The position numbers and the translations under genes are program-made. A stretch of 64,000 nt of DNA from Phytophthora colocasiae. Taxonomy: Eukaryota > Oomycota > Peronosporomycetes > Peronosporales > Peronosporaceae. The notes under the pieces are model-generated. The model was given only the letters and a program-made list of their open reading frames with translations. It made no database searches and had not been told where the DNA came from. Positions 9,926-19,503 of this stretch are shown here, one piece after another (within the stretch, counting starts at the first letter, position 1; every line of letters starts with the position of its first letter). The stretch is from contig JAGKQI010000052.1 in NCBI GenBank assembly GCA_018806915.1, positions 1,178,001 to 1,242,000 of the forward strand, given 5' to 3'.

Positions 9926-10881
9926 GCGAGTCCGACTACTTCTCCAACGCCTGTCAGCAGAAGTACACTATCGCAGATATGGAGAACACGGTGATGCCTG
10001 TGATCGTGGGCGAGTGGTCTCTGGGCACGGACAACTGCGCTATGTGGCTTAACGGCTTCAACGACAACCTTCCGGGCTTCCCCAACACGCAGTGCCGTCT
10101 GGTCGACTGTCCCGTGCACAGTACGTACCTCGGCGAGGACTTCCCCGGCACCCCGCTCGACATCACCAAGCCCATTCAGGGACCGTACGGCACGGGTCAG
10201 TCCGGTCCTGCGTTCGGCAAGTGCCCCGTGACCAGCGACACGGTGTTTGGCCAGGACGACGACGTCGAATTCGCGCGCAACCTGAACCTGAAGAAGCTGA
10301 ATGCGTTCGCGCTCGGCCACGGTTGGTACTTCTGGAATTTCAAGACGGAGCTGGGTTCGCGCTGGAATTTCCTCGAGCTGGTACGGCAAGGTGCATTCCC
10401 GAAGAACGTGTCGAACTACCACGAGAGCGAGGAGGTGTTTTCCGCCTGCGATAGAGAGGACAGTGGTGAGTTCCTGTGTGCTGCTAAACGCGGCGTGCAC
10501 CCGGACGGTCTGGAGCGCGGTCTGCACTACGCATGCGGTAACAGCCATGTGGACTGCTCCAACATCGAGAGCAGATTTCCGACGCTGGAGGAGCGTGCAG
10601 ATTGGGCATTCAACGAATTCTGGCACGCCCAGCGCCACTCGGGCGCCACGTGCGATTTTGGTGGAGCCGCTCACCTGCTTAGCACACCAGCGACACCACA
10701 ACTGGACCAACAACAGCGTCTTCACCTGGAGAGATATCCATCGTCTCCTGAAATGATTGTGGTGTGGTGCTTTCTCGCTGTAGCGGTGGGCATCGCGGTA
10801 GTGGCGGTCGTTGGTATGCGGATCAATGCACGGCATCAGCGCAGGAAAGAATACTCGCCACTTATTACAGTGAACGTGTAG
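9926..10881 (+). pseudogene. GH5 exo-1,3-beta-glucanase, C-terminal half
   Basis: The plus strand continues the same enzyme from about YFSNACQQKYTIADMEN, through VMPVIVGEWSLGTDNCAMWLNG (nucleophile Glu, codon 10012-10014), GPYGTGQSGPAFGKCPV and FALGHGWYFWNFKTEL, to a stop at 10879-10881. A hydrophobic segment at about 10753-10815 (VVWCFLAVAVGIAVVAVVGM) followed by basic residues is a likely C-terminal membrane anchor, which would place the native enzyme at the plasma membrane. The half begins head-to-head with the inverted N-terminal half at about 9906-9945. It has no start of its own. The frame is open throughout, suggesting that the break is recent or an assembly artefact. Confidence 0.9.
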
Positions 10882-10988
10882 AGGAAAAACTATTGAATCA
10901 ACCAAATGTACATTTATCCACCCCATCGAGGTAGTTTTCTTCAACTTCATCGCAATCATGTTTGACCTGACTGCAACATGCTGTCGCT

Positions 10989-12314
10989 AAAATTCGTTGA
11001 GGGGATCCCAACGCTGTAGCATAGTGAAAATCAGTGTAAAGGTCTATGCACAGCGCGCTTTCTGCGCATTCGGACCCTTTTCTCTTGCTAGTGGACCCCT
11101 GTCTCTTGTTCACCCGCCCAAAACAATGGCAAAGATATCATTTTGGGCTGTGCGAGACTTCAGCCGTGGGGGTTCTCAATCAGTGGTGCTATTACCGATA
11201 CATGCATGTAGTACCGCTGCCGTCGCGGCGGCTGTCTAAAGCATGAATTCTCGCTGGCTTTCCAGCGAGTGGTAGGGATGTTGCATCTTTCTTGCCGACT
11301 TTGAAGCCGCCGCAAGCTCGCTTTGCCCAAGCCGTGCAGCACACTCGACACACGCGAACAAACGTTGCGTCCGGCCACTCTTCTTCGCGGGCCAGCGTCA
11401 TTCAGGTATCGTGAGGTCGCTGGCGCAATGCCTGGACAAGTCGCTCTCCCTTCGCAGCCGCTCGTGCTCTTCACGTGAACTTCACGGTGAAGGTCGCGCC
11501 GGGTGTGAATCACAGGCATTACCAGATGGGTTAATTTAAACAAGCCAACCAATCCCATGCCACTGTCTTTCATACTTTATTGAGCACGGCTCAGTATCTG
11601 TACCGCGCTGCCTAGCCATCGCTTTGCCATCGGTGCAAACTTGTACGCGCTGTGTAATTGAGTACAAGCTGGACGGCACCGACAAAGTGGAAGCGCATAC
11701 GTTGCGCCGCAACGGGCCAGTCACAAGCCGTGAAGTTTGCGTTCATCGGGTTGCGCCGCTTTAGTCGCGACTTAAGCGGGCTTGGTAGCCACGCGGTCTC
11801 TGAATTGAACCCGCATTGGTTACGGCTGCCAGCTGCAACACCATCGCTTGTGAAGAGAGCAGGCTGTCCCCCCCCCCACACACACACACATAGCGCTTGC
11901 TGCCAGCATATTTGCTGCACCACATAGCTCGATCGAAGGCAGCGCTTTACTCGGGGGATGACCTGAGGAGCCCAAAATACGTTGTATGGAGCCCAACGCT
12001 GACTCTCTTAGTGAATTGCAAGTGTAAGAGATTTAAGCGCGCACGTCTTTTCTGCATTCGGACCCCTGTCTCGCGTCAAACGGACCCCTGTCGCTTGCAC
12101 GGAACCCATTCTGCCGCCAGAAGTTTTGGGCTCCGCTTCTAAAAAAGCAATGTCCCTCACATTTAATAACGAAAAGTCAACTGTTTTTGGCCGCAAACTA
12201 CAGACATCCAGCCCTCAGGCAAACAGCGCTCGAGGTGGGCAACAAGACCTCTGAGACACCTTGTGCTCCATAGCGATAATCTCCACGGTTCGACCCTCAG
12301 CTGGCCTCGTGCAG
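10989..12314. repeat. IR2 right arm (inverted repeat)
   Basis: Reverse complement of 6158-8444 without the hAT element. It carries the empty hAT target site. Its outer 100 bp are the final codons of the F-box gene at 12215-13258, so this arm is the one with the natural F-box 3' junction and is probably ancestral. Small ORFs inside it have no recognisable domain. Confidence 0.9.
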
Positions 12315-13258
12315 GCCACCAACTCCACGTTAATACGGGACTGAGGTCCTCGCAGTCCTGGATACTTCAATGAGCCGCTTAACCGCTTCGGAGACAGTTC
12401 TCCACCGCAAGCTAGATGTCGAATCTCATTCAGATGTAGCACCCCACTGTAGAACCGGAACTCGTCCAACAGCCCGTGGAAACCGTACCAGCCCACAAAG
12501 TCTCCGTGAGGGTAGTTTCCTCCACCAGCCGTAATGTACCCCGTGCCGACCTGTTCGTGGAGCAGGTGATGCCACTCCCGATGCAAAGCTCCAGTCGTCG
12601 ACCACACATTCTCACCGTCCAGGTACACATCTTGCCGCTGATGATCAAGATCGTAGGTCAGCAGAAGGTGGTACCAGTGGTGACACTTGGGTTTCTCGGC
12701 TATAGGCCTTTTGACATCCAGCACCGAGCAGTAGAGGTTGTTTTTCGAGTCCACCATGACGAACTGTTGATGGTACTGTGGCCAGTTCCTGCTATCTTGT
12801 TCCTCCGACTGCAGTCCGAAGATGATTCCACCAGCGTGTGTTGTCTTGAGATCGTCCGTCTTCATTTCCGGTAGTAAACTAAACCACAAATCGAAACTGA
12901 AACTCTTCTCATGCATCGTCCGTAGGGCAAAGTACATCCGTCGAAATTGGCCCCAATCCGTCGGTGGTGGGTACTCAACACAGGCGTAGGATGCCCGCGT
13001 GAGCTCGTCGTTGTCGTCGGTACCTAAGCCATGGAACAGCATGGATCTCGACTGCATATATCGCCGCTTCCAAGTGTGGGTTAAGTGCTGTTGGTTCTCG
13101 GGAATAGGTCCGTGCACCATGCGTTCGTGCCAGATGAGTCCGTCCGAGAATTGTTCGAACCACCATTCATTAGTATGCGAAAGCTGAAAGGTATCGAAGC
13201 CCGTCAAGAAACTGCAAATCGTCTCCAGCAAATCCGCAGGTAGACCTTCCAGCCGCAT
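12215..13258 (-). CDS. F-box protein with LamG/ConA-like domain
   Basis: The predicted protein has 347 residues. Residues 1-45 are an F-box (LPADLLETICSFLTGFDTFQLS, then WWFEQFSDGLIWHERM), which would bind Skp1 in an SCF ubiquitin ligase. Residues about 100-290 look like a concanavalin-A/LamG fold: FSFDLWFSLLPE, WYHLLLTYDLDHQRQDVYLDGENVW, and LLDEFRFYSGVLHLNEIRHL. The start at 13258 is preferred over an in-frame ATG at 13372 because a good Inr/FPR promoter match at 13286-13299 lies between them and the F-box begins right after MRLEG. The last 34 residues lie within the IR2 arm, and the same C-terminal motif occurs in both IR1 arms. A substrate-recognition role is inferred from domain type. 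Confidence 0.75.
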   Translation of the reverse strand: MRLEGLPADLLETICSFLTGFDTFQLSHTNEWWFEQFSDGLIWHERMVHGPIPENQQHLTHTWKRRYMQSRSMLFHGLGTDDNDELTRASYACVEYPPPTDWGQFRRMYFALRTMHEKSFSFDLWFSLLPEMKTDDLKTTHAGGIIFGLQSEEQDSRNWPQYHQQFVMVDSKNNLYCSVLDVKRPIAEKPKCHHWYHLLLTYDLDHQRQDVYLDGENVWSTTGALHREWHHLLHEQVGTGYITAGGGNYPHGDFVGWYGFHGLLDEFRFYSGVLHLNEIRHLACGGELSPKRLSGSLKYPGLRGPQSRINVELVACTRPAEGRTVEIIAMEHKVSQRSCCPPRALFA

Positions 13259-13285
13259 TATGTCTCGATCTGTGCTTTGTCCAAG

Positions 13286-13299
13286 AATTTGAAGAATGA
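13286..13299 (-). promoter_or_regulatory. Oomycete Inr/FPR-like core promoter
   Basis: On the minus strand the site reads TCATTCTTCAAATT, matching the oomycete initiator plus flanking element. It sits about 30 bp upstream of the ATG at 13258 and helps decide that start for the F-box gene. Confidence 0.65.
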
Positions 13300-14264
13300 C
13301 ACGCAGAGTCTGGTCTGCATGCCGTTCCAAAAGCTCGTGTCCGAGGGGGTGACACGTTTCGCCTAACTGCACGAGTGCTTTCCGGTGGGGGCAACAACTA
13401 CGTCGTCCATCCTACACGCATCTTTGAGCACCAGACTTCAAGGTCTGTCAAAGTTGATATTCCTACTTTTCGTCGGTAACAGCAAGCGTTTTTCTCCTGC
13501 ACCCGATAACGTACGTGTCTTGTCATGCACGAATTGCTGTGCATGTGCATGATAAAGGTTTGTGTGTACTTACGTCCCAAGGGTGGGGCCTCCAAAGCGC
13601 TTCAAGCGCTTGAACCGCTTGGCCAGATTCGTGCCATCCGGAATTTGTACTCAAACGCAACAACCGCCACCAACCATGGCGCCGAAGTCCTTCCATCTTG
13701 TCCACTAGCATGGCCATGACCTTTGCTCTTCCGTTCATTAATTTGAGGAAGCACGTTATTATCAAGTATGAGAGACGTCCACTAATAGGGGTTGAGTCCA
13801 CTAATGGGGGGGGTAAGTGACGATTCCCAAAACGCTACAGCTCTCTACACAATGCGCTTTCGGGGCCGAAACTTGGTACGAGCATGTAAGACCATTTGAT
13901 GCAGCTCACGCCATATTCACAGGACGACAGCGTGTATTCACGGCGCACAACCAGCGCATACGTGCTGCCAGGGGCAGCTTTGCCCAAAGCGACAGGGGGT
14001 TCGTCTACATGGGCCGTGGTACCCTTCTCGGGTAGAAAAGGGGGGGCGTTCCTCCTGCTCTTTCTCTCGTCCCGCACTTCAACCAGAGGCGCTCGAGTCT
14101 CGAGCGCCTCTGGACTCGAGTCCTCCGCTCGAGTCCTTTCACTTCCGGTTCGGCTTTACACCACAATTATACTTGCTTTTACTATACCTACAAATCCCTG
14201 TGATAGAGACAGGACCTCAGCAGCTCCGCTCAAGTCTCCAAACGACCATCACTCTTCGGCAAAA
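13300..14264. other. Divergent intergenic region (F-box / PDR)
   Basis: This holds the upstream regions of the minus-strand F-box gene and the plus-strand PDR gene. No supported gene. The frame of the PDR gene stays open upstream to 13896, but that extension is low-complexity and unlike other PDR N-termini. The notable structure is a perfect palindrome at 14083-14113. Confidence 0.6.
14083..14113. repeat. 31-bp perfect palindrome upstream of PDR gene
   Basis: CCAGAGGCGCTCGAG, a central T, then CTCGAGCGCCTCTGG: a 15-bp perfect inverted repeat with a 1-base centre, about 150 bp before the PDR start codon. Further CTCGAGTCC copies follow at 14115-14139. It could be a regulatory site or a cruciform/hairpin; no factor can be named. 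Confidence 0.8.
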
Positions 14265-17200
14265 ATGTCCAAGGAGGAAGACAAGATGAAGCTGTTGCAG
14301 CCTGAAGCCGGCAAGGACGACGCTGTGCCTGAGGTCTATCGCTCGCTCAACTTCCGCAGCCTCCAAGACCCCTACTCTCATGGCGGAGACACGATGGCCA
14401 GTCGATACAGTACGTTGAGAGCGGACGACCTTGATACGATGCTGAATGGAGGGCTCGAGCGGTTCTACAAGAAATACGACCACCTCTCACGTAAAGTGAA
14501 CATCCAACTGCCTACGCCTGAAGTTCGTTTCGAGAACTTGTCCTTCGCGGCGCAAGTGCCTGCGTCTGCAGAGGACCATGGCACCGTGGGGTCACACTTG
14601 CGGGGGATCTTCACTCCTTGGCAACGACCGGCAATGGTCACTAAGCATGCGCTGCACCCGATGAGCGGCATCATCAAGCCTGGCACGTTGACGCTGATCC
14701 TAGCCAATCCTGGTGCTGGTAAGTCGACGTTCCTCAAGGCTCTGGCTGGGAAGCTCCAGAACACGTCCAAGACGAAACTCGGTGGAGAGATCTTGTACTC
14801 TGGACTGAGAGGAGATGAGATCGACCTCATCAAGCTTGCTGGTCTCGTCGATCAGACAGACAACCATATCCCAACGCTGACTGTCCGCGAGACGTTTAAG
14901 TTCGCTGATATGTGCGTCAATGGACTGTCCAAGGACCAACCAGAGGAGATGAGAGACATCGCTGCTCTTCGCACAGAGCTGTTTATTCAGATTCTGGGTA
15001 TGGAAGAGTGTGCGGACACGATCGTTGGTGACGCTCTGCTTCGAGGTGTGAGTGGTGGTGAACGGAAGCGTGTGACCATTGGAGAAGTGCTGGTTGGTGG
15101 CCAGAGCTTGTTCCTGTGTGACGAGATCTCCACTGGTCTGGACAGTGCTGCCACCTTCGACATCATCAAGTCCCTGAGAACGTGGTGCAAGACTCTGGGT
15201 GGTTCAGCTGTGATCGCTTTGCTGCAACCTACACCTGAAGTTGTGGAGATGTTTGACGACATTCTCATGATTAACGAGGGTCACATGATGTACCATGGAC
15301 CTCGTACGGAGATCCTGGACTACTTCGAGGGTCATGGCTTCACGTGTCCTCCTCGTGTAGACCCTGCGGATTTCCTGATTGAAGTGACGTCGGGCCGTGG
15401 CCACCGCTACGCTAATGGAGGCATCCCAGTGAAGGACCTACCTGTTTCGTCGGAAGACTTTAACAATCTGTTCTGCAAGTCCAATATCTACCGGAAGACT
15501 CATGAAGCCATCAGCAAGGGGTTCAATGAACACCAATTCGAGAGTCCCGAGGATTTCAAGAAGGCCAAGAGTGTGGCAAACCTTGCTCGCTCCAAAGAGA
15601 AATCCGAGTTTGGTCTAGCGTTCATCCCGAGCACTCTCCTTCTGCTGAATCGTCAGAAACTGGTGTGGGTCCGTGACCCCCCGTTGCTGTGGGGTAAACT
15701 GACTGAAGGATTGATTATTGGTCTGGTCATGGGTATGATCTACTTCGATGTGAGCTCAACCTACTACCTGCGTATGATCTTCTTCAGTATCGCGCTGTTC
15801 CAGCGTCAGGCGTGGCAGCAGATCACCATCTCGTTCCAACTGCGTAAGGTCTTCTACAAGCAGCGACCACGCAACTTCTTCAGAACATCGTCGTATGCAA
15901 TTGCAGAGAGTGTGGTGCAGATTCCAGTGAATATGGCGGTGTCGTTCGTCTTGGGCACGTTCTTCTACTTCATGAGTGGGCTTACGAGGACGTTCGAGAA
16001 GTATATCGTGTTCTACCTGGTTCTACTCTGTTTCCAACACGCAATCTGTGCGTACATGACGATGCTGAGCTCTCTCGCGCCGAGTATTACGATTGGGCAG
16101 GCATTGGCTGCCATCTCTGTGAGCTTCTTCTTGTTGTTTTCCGGTAACATCATTCTCGCTGATCTGATCCCGGACTACTGGATCTGGATGTACTGGTTCT
16201 CTCCGATCTCCTGGGCACTACGTGCCAATATGTTGTCGGAGTTCTCGAGCGATCGATACAGTGACGCTGTGAGCAAGGCCCAGCTCGAGAGCTTCTCAAT
16301 CAAGCAGGGCACGGGATACATCTGGTTCGGCGTTGCGGTGCTGATTGTGTACTACTTCGCGTTCACCACATTTAATGCTTTGGCTCTCCACTACATTCGC
16401 TACGAGAAGTTCAAGGGAGTAAGTGCGAAGGCCATGAAGCAAGAGGAGGAGGCTCACAACGTGTACGTTGAAGTGAGAACCCCCAACACTGCGCAACAAG
16501 AGATCGTATCGAAGGCGAAAGGCAGCGGTCTCCCATTCACGCCTACAAACTTGTGTATCAAGGACTTGGACTACTACGTGACGTTGCCTTCGGGTGAAGA
16601 ACGACAACTACTACGGAAGATCACAGCCCACTTCGAACCTGGTCGCATGGTGGCGCTTATGGGAGCTACAGGAGCTGGTAAGACGACGCTGATGGATGTC
16701 ATTGCTGGCCGTAAGACTGGAGGCCGCATTGTCGGTGACATTTACGTGAATGGCGAGTTGAAGGACCCTGCTATCTTCAGTCGCATTACGGCGTACTGTG
16801 AGCAGATGGACATTCACTCGGAAGCTGCTTCGATCTATGAAGCAATGGTATTCTCTGCCAAGCTACGACTGCCCCCGAACTTTACTGAAGAAGAACGGAT
16901 GAACTTGGTGCACGAAACGCTTGAGCTTCTTGAACTAACCACAATTTCTGGTGAGATGGTCGGGAGTCTGTCGGTGGAGCAGAAGAAGCGTGTGACCATT
17001 GGCGTGGAAGTGGTGGCAAACCCCAGTGTTTTGTTCCTCGATGAACCGACCAGTGGTCTGGATGCACGTTCGGCACTTATCGTGATGCGTGGCGTGCAGT
17101 CGATCGCTCGTACGGGTCGTACGGTGTTGTGCACGATTCACCAGCCTAGTATCTCGATCTTCGAGCTCTTCGACGGTCTGTTACTGTTGCAGAAGGGTGG

Positions 17201-18326
17201 TTTCACAGCTTACTTCGGTGATTTGGGTGTGGATTCGGTGAAGATGCTCGAGTACTTCGCTTCGATTCCGGGCACGGAAGAGATTCGTCCCCAGTACAAC
17301 CCGGCCACGTACATGCTGGAAGTAATCGGCGCTGGTATCGGTCGCGACGTGAAGGACTACTCGGTGGAGTACAAGAACAGCGAGTTGTACAAGTCGAACC
17401 GTGCGCGCACACTGGAGCTGTGTGAGGTGTCAGATGATTTCGTTCGCCATTCGACGTTGAACTACCGACCGATCGCCACGGGTTTCTGGAACCAACTGAA
17501 GGAGCTCACGACGAAACAGAGGCTCACGTACTGGCGCAACCCTCAGTACAACTTCATGAGAGTGGCTCTCTTCCCGATCTTCGCTATCATCTTCGGAACA
17601 ACATTCTACCAGCTGTCGGCGGGTAGTGTCAAGAAGATCAACTCGCACATTGGTCTCATCTACAACAGTATGGACTTCATCGGTGTGACGAATCTCATGA
17701 CGGTTATCGAGGTCACGTGTGCGGAGCGTGCCGTGTTCTACCGTGAACGGATGTCGAACTACTACAGCCCGTTACCGTACAGTCTGTCGCTGTGGTTCGC
17801 AGAGATCCCGTACCTGATCGTGGTGATCATCCTATTCGTGACTATTGAGTACTGGCTGGTTGGATGGAGCGAAAACGCAGGCGACTTCTTCTTCTTCCTG
17901 CTGGTGTTCTACCTCTACACTTCGGCGTGTACTTACATTGGCCAATGGATGTCAGTCTTGATGCCGAACGAGAAGGTGGCGAACGTGGCAGTTGGTGCCA
18001 TTTCGTGTCTGCTCAACTTGTTCTCGGGCTACTTGCTTCCTCGTACGGCCATGAAGGCAGGTTACAAATGGTTCACATACCTGATGCCGTCAAGCTACTC
18101 ACTTTCGGCCCTTGTGGGCGTGCAGTTCGGCGACAACCAGGACATCATCGCGATCACTTCCGGGAATACCACGACAGAGATGACGGTGGCGGCCTACATC
18201 GAGAAGACGTACGACTTCCGACCGAACCGCAAGTATAACTTCATGGTGGGGCTTATCGTGATCTGGTTTGTAGTGCAGCTCGCCATCTTCCTGACGCTCA
18301 AGTACGTCAGCCACCTGAAGAGATAA
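14265..18326 (+). CDS. PDR/ABCG full-length multidrug transporter 1
   Basis: The predicted protein has 1,353 residues, usual for a full-size PDR pump (NBD-TMD-NBD-TMD), which uses ATP to export lipophilic compounds at the plasma membrane. NBD1 has Walker A NPGAGKST at about residue 147, signature VSGGERKR at about 262, and Walker B LFLCDEISTGLD at about 282. TMD1 follows at about 480-720. NBD2 has Walker A GATGAGKTT at about 799, the PDR-style signature LSVEQKKR at about 902, and Walker B LFLDEPTSGLD at about 922. TMD2 covers about 1100-1350. The start at 14265 (AAAAATGTCC) gives MSKEED, then VPEVYRSLNFRSLQDPYSH as in the paralogue at 36804. No introns are visible. A weak initiator-like TCACTCTT lies just upstream, near 14248. 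Confidence 0.95.
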   Translation: MSKEEDKMKLLQPEAGKDDAVPEVYRSLNFRSLQDPYSHGGDTMASRYSTLRADDLDTMLNGGLERFYKKYDHLSRKVNIQLPTPEVRFENLSFAAQVPASAEDHGTVGSHLRGIFTPWQRPAMVTKHALHPMSGIIKPGTLTLILANPGAGKSTFLKALAGKLQNTSKTKLGGEILYSGLRGDEIDLIKLAGLVDQTDNHIPTLTVRETFKFADMCVNGLSKDQPEEMRDIAALRTELFIQILGMEECADTIVGDALLRGVSGGERKRVTIGEVLVGGQSLFLCDEISTGLDSAATFDIIKSLRTWCKTLGGSAVIALLQPTPEVVEMFDDILMINEGHMMYHGPRTEILDYFEGHGFTCPPRVDPADFLIEVTSGRGHRYANGGIPVKDLPVSSEDFNNLFCKSNIYRKTHEAISKGFNEHQFESPEDFKKAKSVANLARSKEKSEFGLAFIPSTLLLLNRQKLVWVRDPPLLWGKLTEGLIIGLVMGMIYFDVSSTYYLRMIFFSIALFQRQAWQQITISFQLRKVFYKQRPRNFFRTSSYAIAESVVQIPVNMAVSFVLGTFFYFMSGLTRTFEKYIVFYLVLLCFQHAICAYMTMLSSLAPSITIGQALAAISVSFFLLFSGNIILADLIPDYWIWMYWFSPISWALRANMLSEFSSDRYSDAVSKAQLESFSIKQGTGYIWFGVAVLIVYYFAFTTFNALALHYIRYEKFKGVSAKAMKQEEEAHNVYVEVRTPNTAQQEIVSKAKGSGLPFTPTNLCIKDLDYYVTLPSGEERQLLRKITAHFEPGRMVALMGATGAGKTTLMDVIAGRKTGGRIVGDIYVNGELKDPAIFSRITAYCEQMDIHSEAASIYEAMVFSAKLRLPPNFTEEERMNLVHETLELLELTTISGEMVGSLSVEQKKRVTIGVEVVANPSVLFLDEPTSGLDARSALIVMRGVQSIARTGRTVLCTIHQPSISIFELFDGLLLLQKGGFTAYFGDLGVDSVKMLEYFASIPGTEEIRPQYNPATYMLEVIGAGIGRDVKDYSVEYKNSELYKSNRARTLELCEVSDDFVRHSTLNYRPIATGFWNQLKELTTKQRLTYWRNPQYNFMRVALFPIFAIIFGTTFYQLSAGSVKKINSHIGLIYNSMDFIGVTNLMTVIEVTCAERAVFYRERMSNYYSPLPYSLSLWFAEIPYLIVVIILFVTIEYWLVGWSENAGDFFFFLLVFYLYTSACTYIGQWMSVLMPNEKVANVAVGAISCLLNLFSGYLLPRTAMKAGYKWFTYLMPSSYSLSALVGVQFGDNQDIIAITSGNTTTEMTVAAYIEKTYDFRPNRKYNFMVGLIVIWFVVQLAIFLTLKYVSHLKR

Positions 18327-18479
18327 GTCGAAGGACTTCGTTGCAGGCGAGTGAGGTCGCAAACAAGCGTGAGTAAGTACATTTAGTTGCTTTTCATTCC
18401 TTGTATTACTTTCATTGTGAAAGTTCCACAATCAATGCGTTGTTATGAATTTACACATGCCTCTCTTGGAAGCCGTTTA

Positions 18480-19503
18480 TTATGCAGCTAAGGTCACTTC
18501 GTTGGGCCGGACCATGAGCCCATGACTAGGTAAGCACTCGAAGTACCTCACCCCTTTGATGGAGCCATCATTTTTCCCCACTGGTGAGCTCAAAGCAATG
18601 CCGACGAATTCCCCTTTCGCGTAGTGCACACAACCCGTGAACATGACGACCTGCAGATATACAGCAAGTTAGTCTGCGAATGCTACCGTATGACAGAAGA
18701 CGACGTACTCCCGCGTGTTTTCCACGGATGCACACCCTACTTCCGATGTCTGGGGAGTTAGAATGTGAAGACGTCGCAGCGTTCCTGGCCTCAGATTGAC
18801 TGTGCTTAACTGAGTTCGACTTGATTGGTGCCTCCTTCTGCTTGCGATGTCTATTGATCTGGGGGGGAATTTCCTGGTCATTCATGCCGAAGAAGCCCTC
18901 CATTGACATGATCTCATCCTCCAAGTCTGATCTAATACGACAACAATCAGGTTAGCTACTTGCAAGTAGAAATATTGAAGACGCATCGTACAGTTCCGAG
19001 TCAAAATCACCAATCGACATGCCGTGTGCGAACATGTCCATTAATTCCTGGTCGAGATATGATGGGAAACCCGTCGGCATTTGGCGTTTAGTTCCTTTCC
19101 GTCGGAGATCAACGCGAATTTCTCCACGCTTCTTGCCTTTTTTTCGGATACCGCCACGTTTTGTCGCCGTTGGCGGGGGTCCGAACAACATATCAAACAT
19201 GAAGAGCATTTCCTCCATGGATGGCACCCCAACGTCGTCGAAATCAACGTCTTCCTCTTCAAATTCATCGCTGCCAAAGAATTCTCCAAATGTTTGATTG
19301 TCACCGTTTAAACCACGTTTCAAGTGATCCTCTACCCGCTTGTACGCCGCCGAGAGCTGCTGGAACTTGGCTGTCGCTGCCGGATCTGGGTTCTTGTCGG
19401 GGTGGAACTGCAGGGCCAATTTTCGATACGCCTTCTTCACCTCTTGAGACGAAGCTTCTCGTGTTAGCCCCAACGTGCTGTACGCTTCCTGAATCGAGAT
19501 CAT
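18480..19503 (-). CDS. J-domain protein with C-terminal CAP-Gly domain (two introns)
   Basis: Splicing gives 301 residues. Exon 1 (19503-18992) encodes an N-terminal J-domain (AYSTLGLTREASSQEVKKAY, then LALQFHPDKNPD with the HPD motif that stimulates Hsp70), an acidic stretch and a Lys/Arg-rich stretch. Intron 1 is 18991-18932 (GTACG...TTAG, 60 bp). Exon 2 (18931-18709) is a polar linker ending in a CAP-Gly start (IGSRVCIRGKHAG). Intron 2 is 18708-18651 (GTACG...GCAG, 58 bp). Exon 3 (18650-18480) completes the CAP-Gly domain, with VMFTGCVHYAKGEFVGIAL and the signature GKNDGSIKGVRYF. CAP-Gly domains bind the C-terminal EEY/F of tubulin or EB proteins, so a chaperone role at microtubules is inferred. 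Both splice junctions keep frame and phase. Confidence 0.85.
18651..18708 (-). other. Intron 2 of J-domain/CAP-Gly gene
   Basis: A 58-bp intron running from GTACGTCG to CTGCAG on the minus strand. Removing it joins KHAG to VVMFTG and completes the CAP-Gly fold. Confidence 0.8.
18932..18991 (-). other. Intron 1 of J-domain/CAP-Gly gene
   Basis: A 60-bp intron running from GTACGATG to GTATTAG on the minus strand. A CTAAC branch-like site lies about 20 bp before the 3' end. Removing it joins FDSEL to SDLEDE. Confidence 0.8.

Noticed and set aside
8839..10959. A 706-codon minus-strand frame as one protein
   Set aside because: Its first half is the antisense of the GH5 C-terminal half, which has clear GH5 motifs on the plus strand. 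Only the second half is real coding sequence.
13259..13372. N-terminal extension of the F-box protein
   Set aside because: The Inr/FPR core promoter lies inside it and the F-box starts directly after the inner ATG at 13258.
13896..14264. N-terminal extension of PDR 1 by 123 codons
   Set aside because: It has no PDR similarity, runs across the perfect palindrome, and the paralogue at 36804 begins at the position matching 14265.
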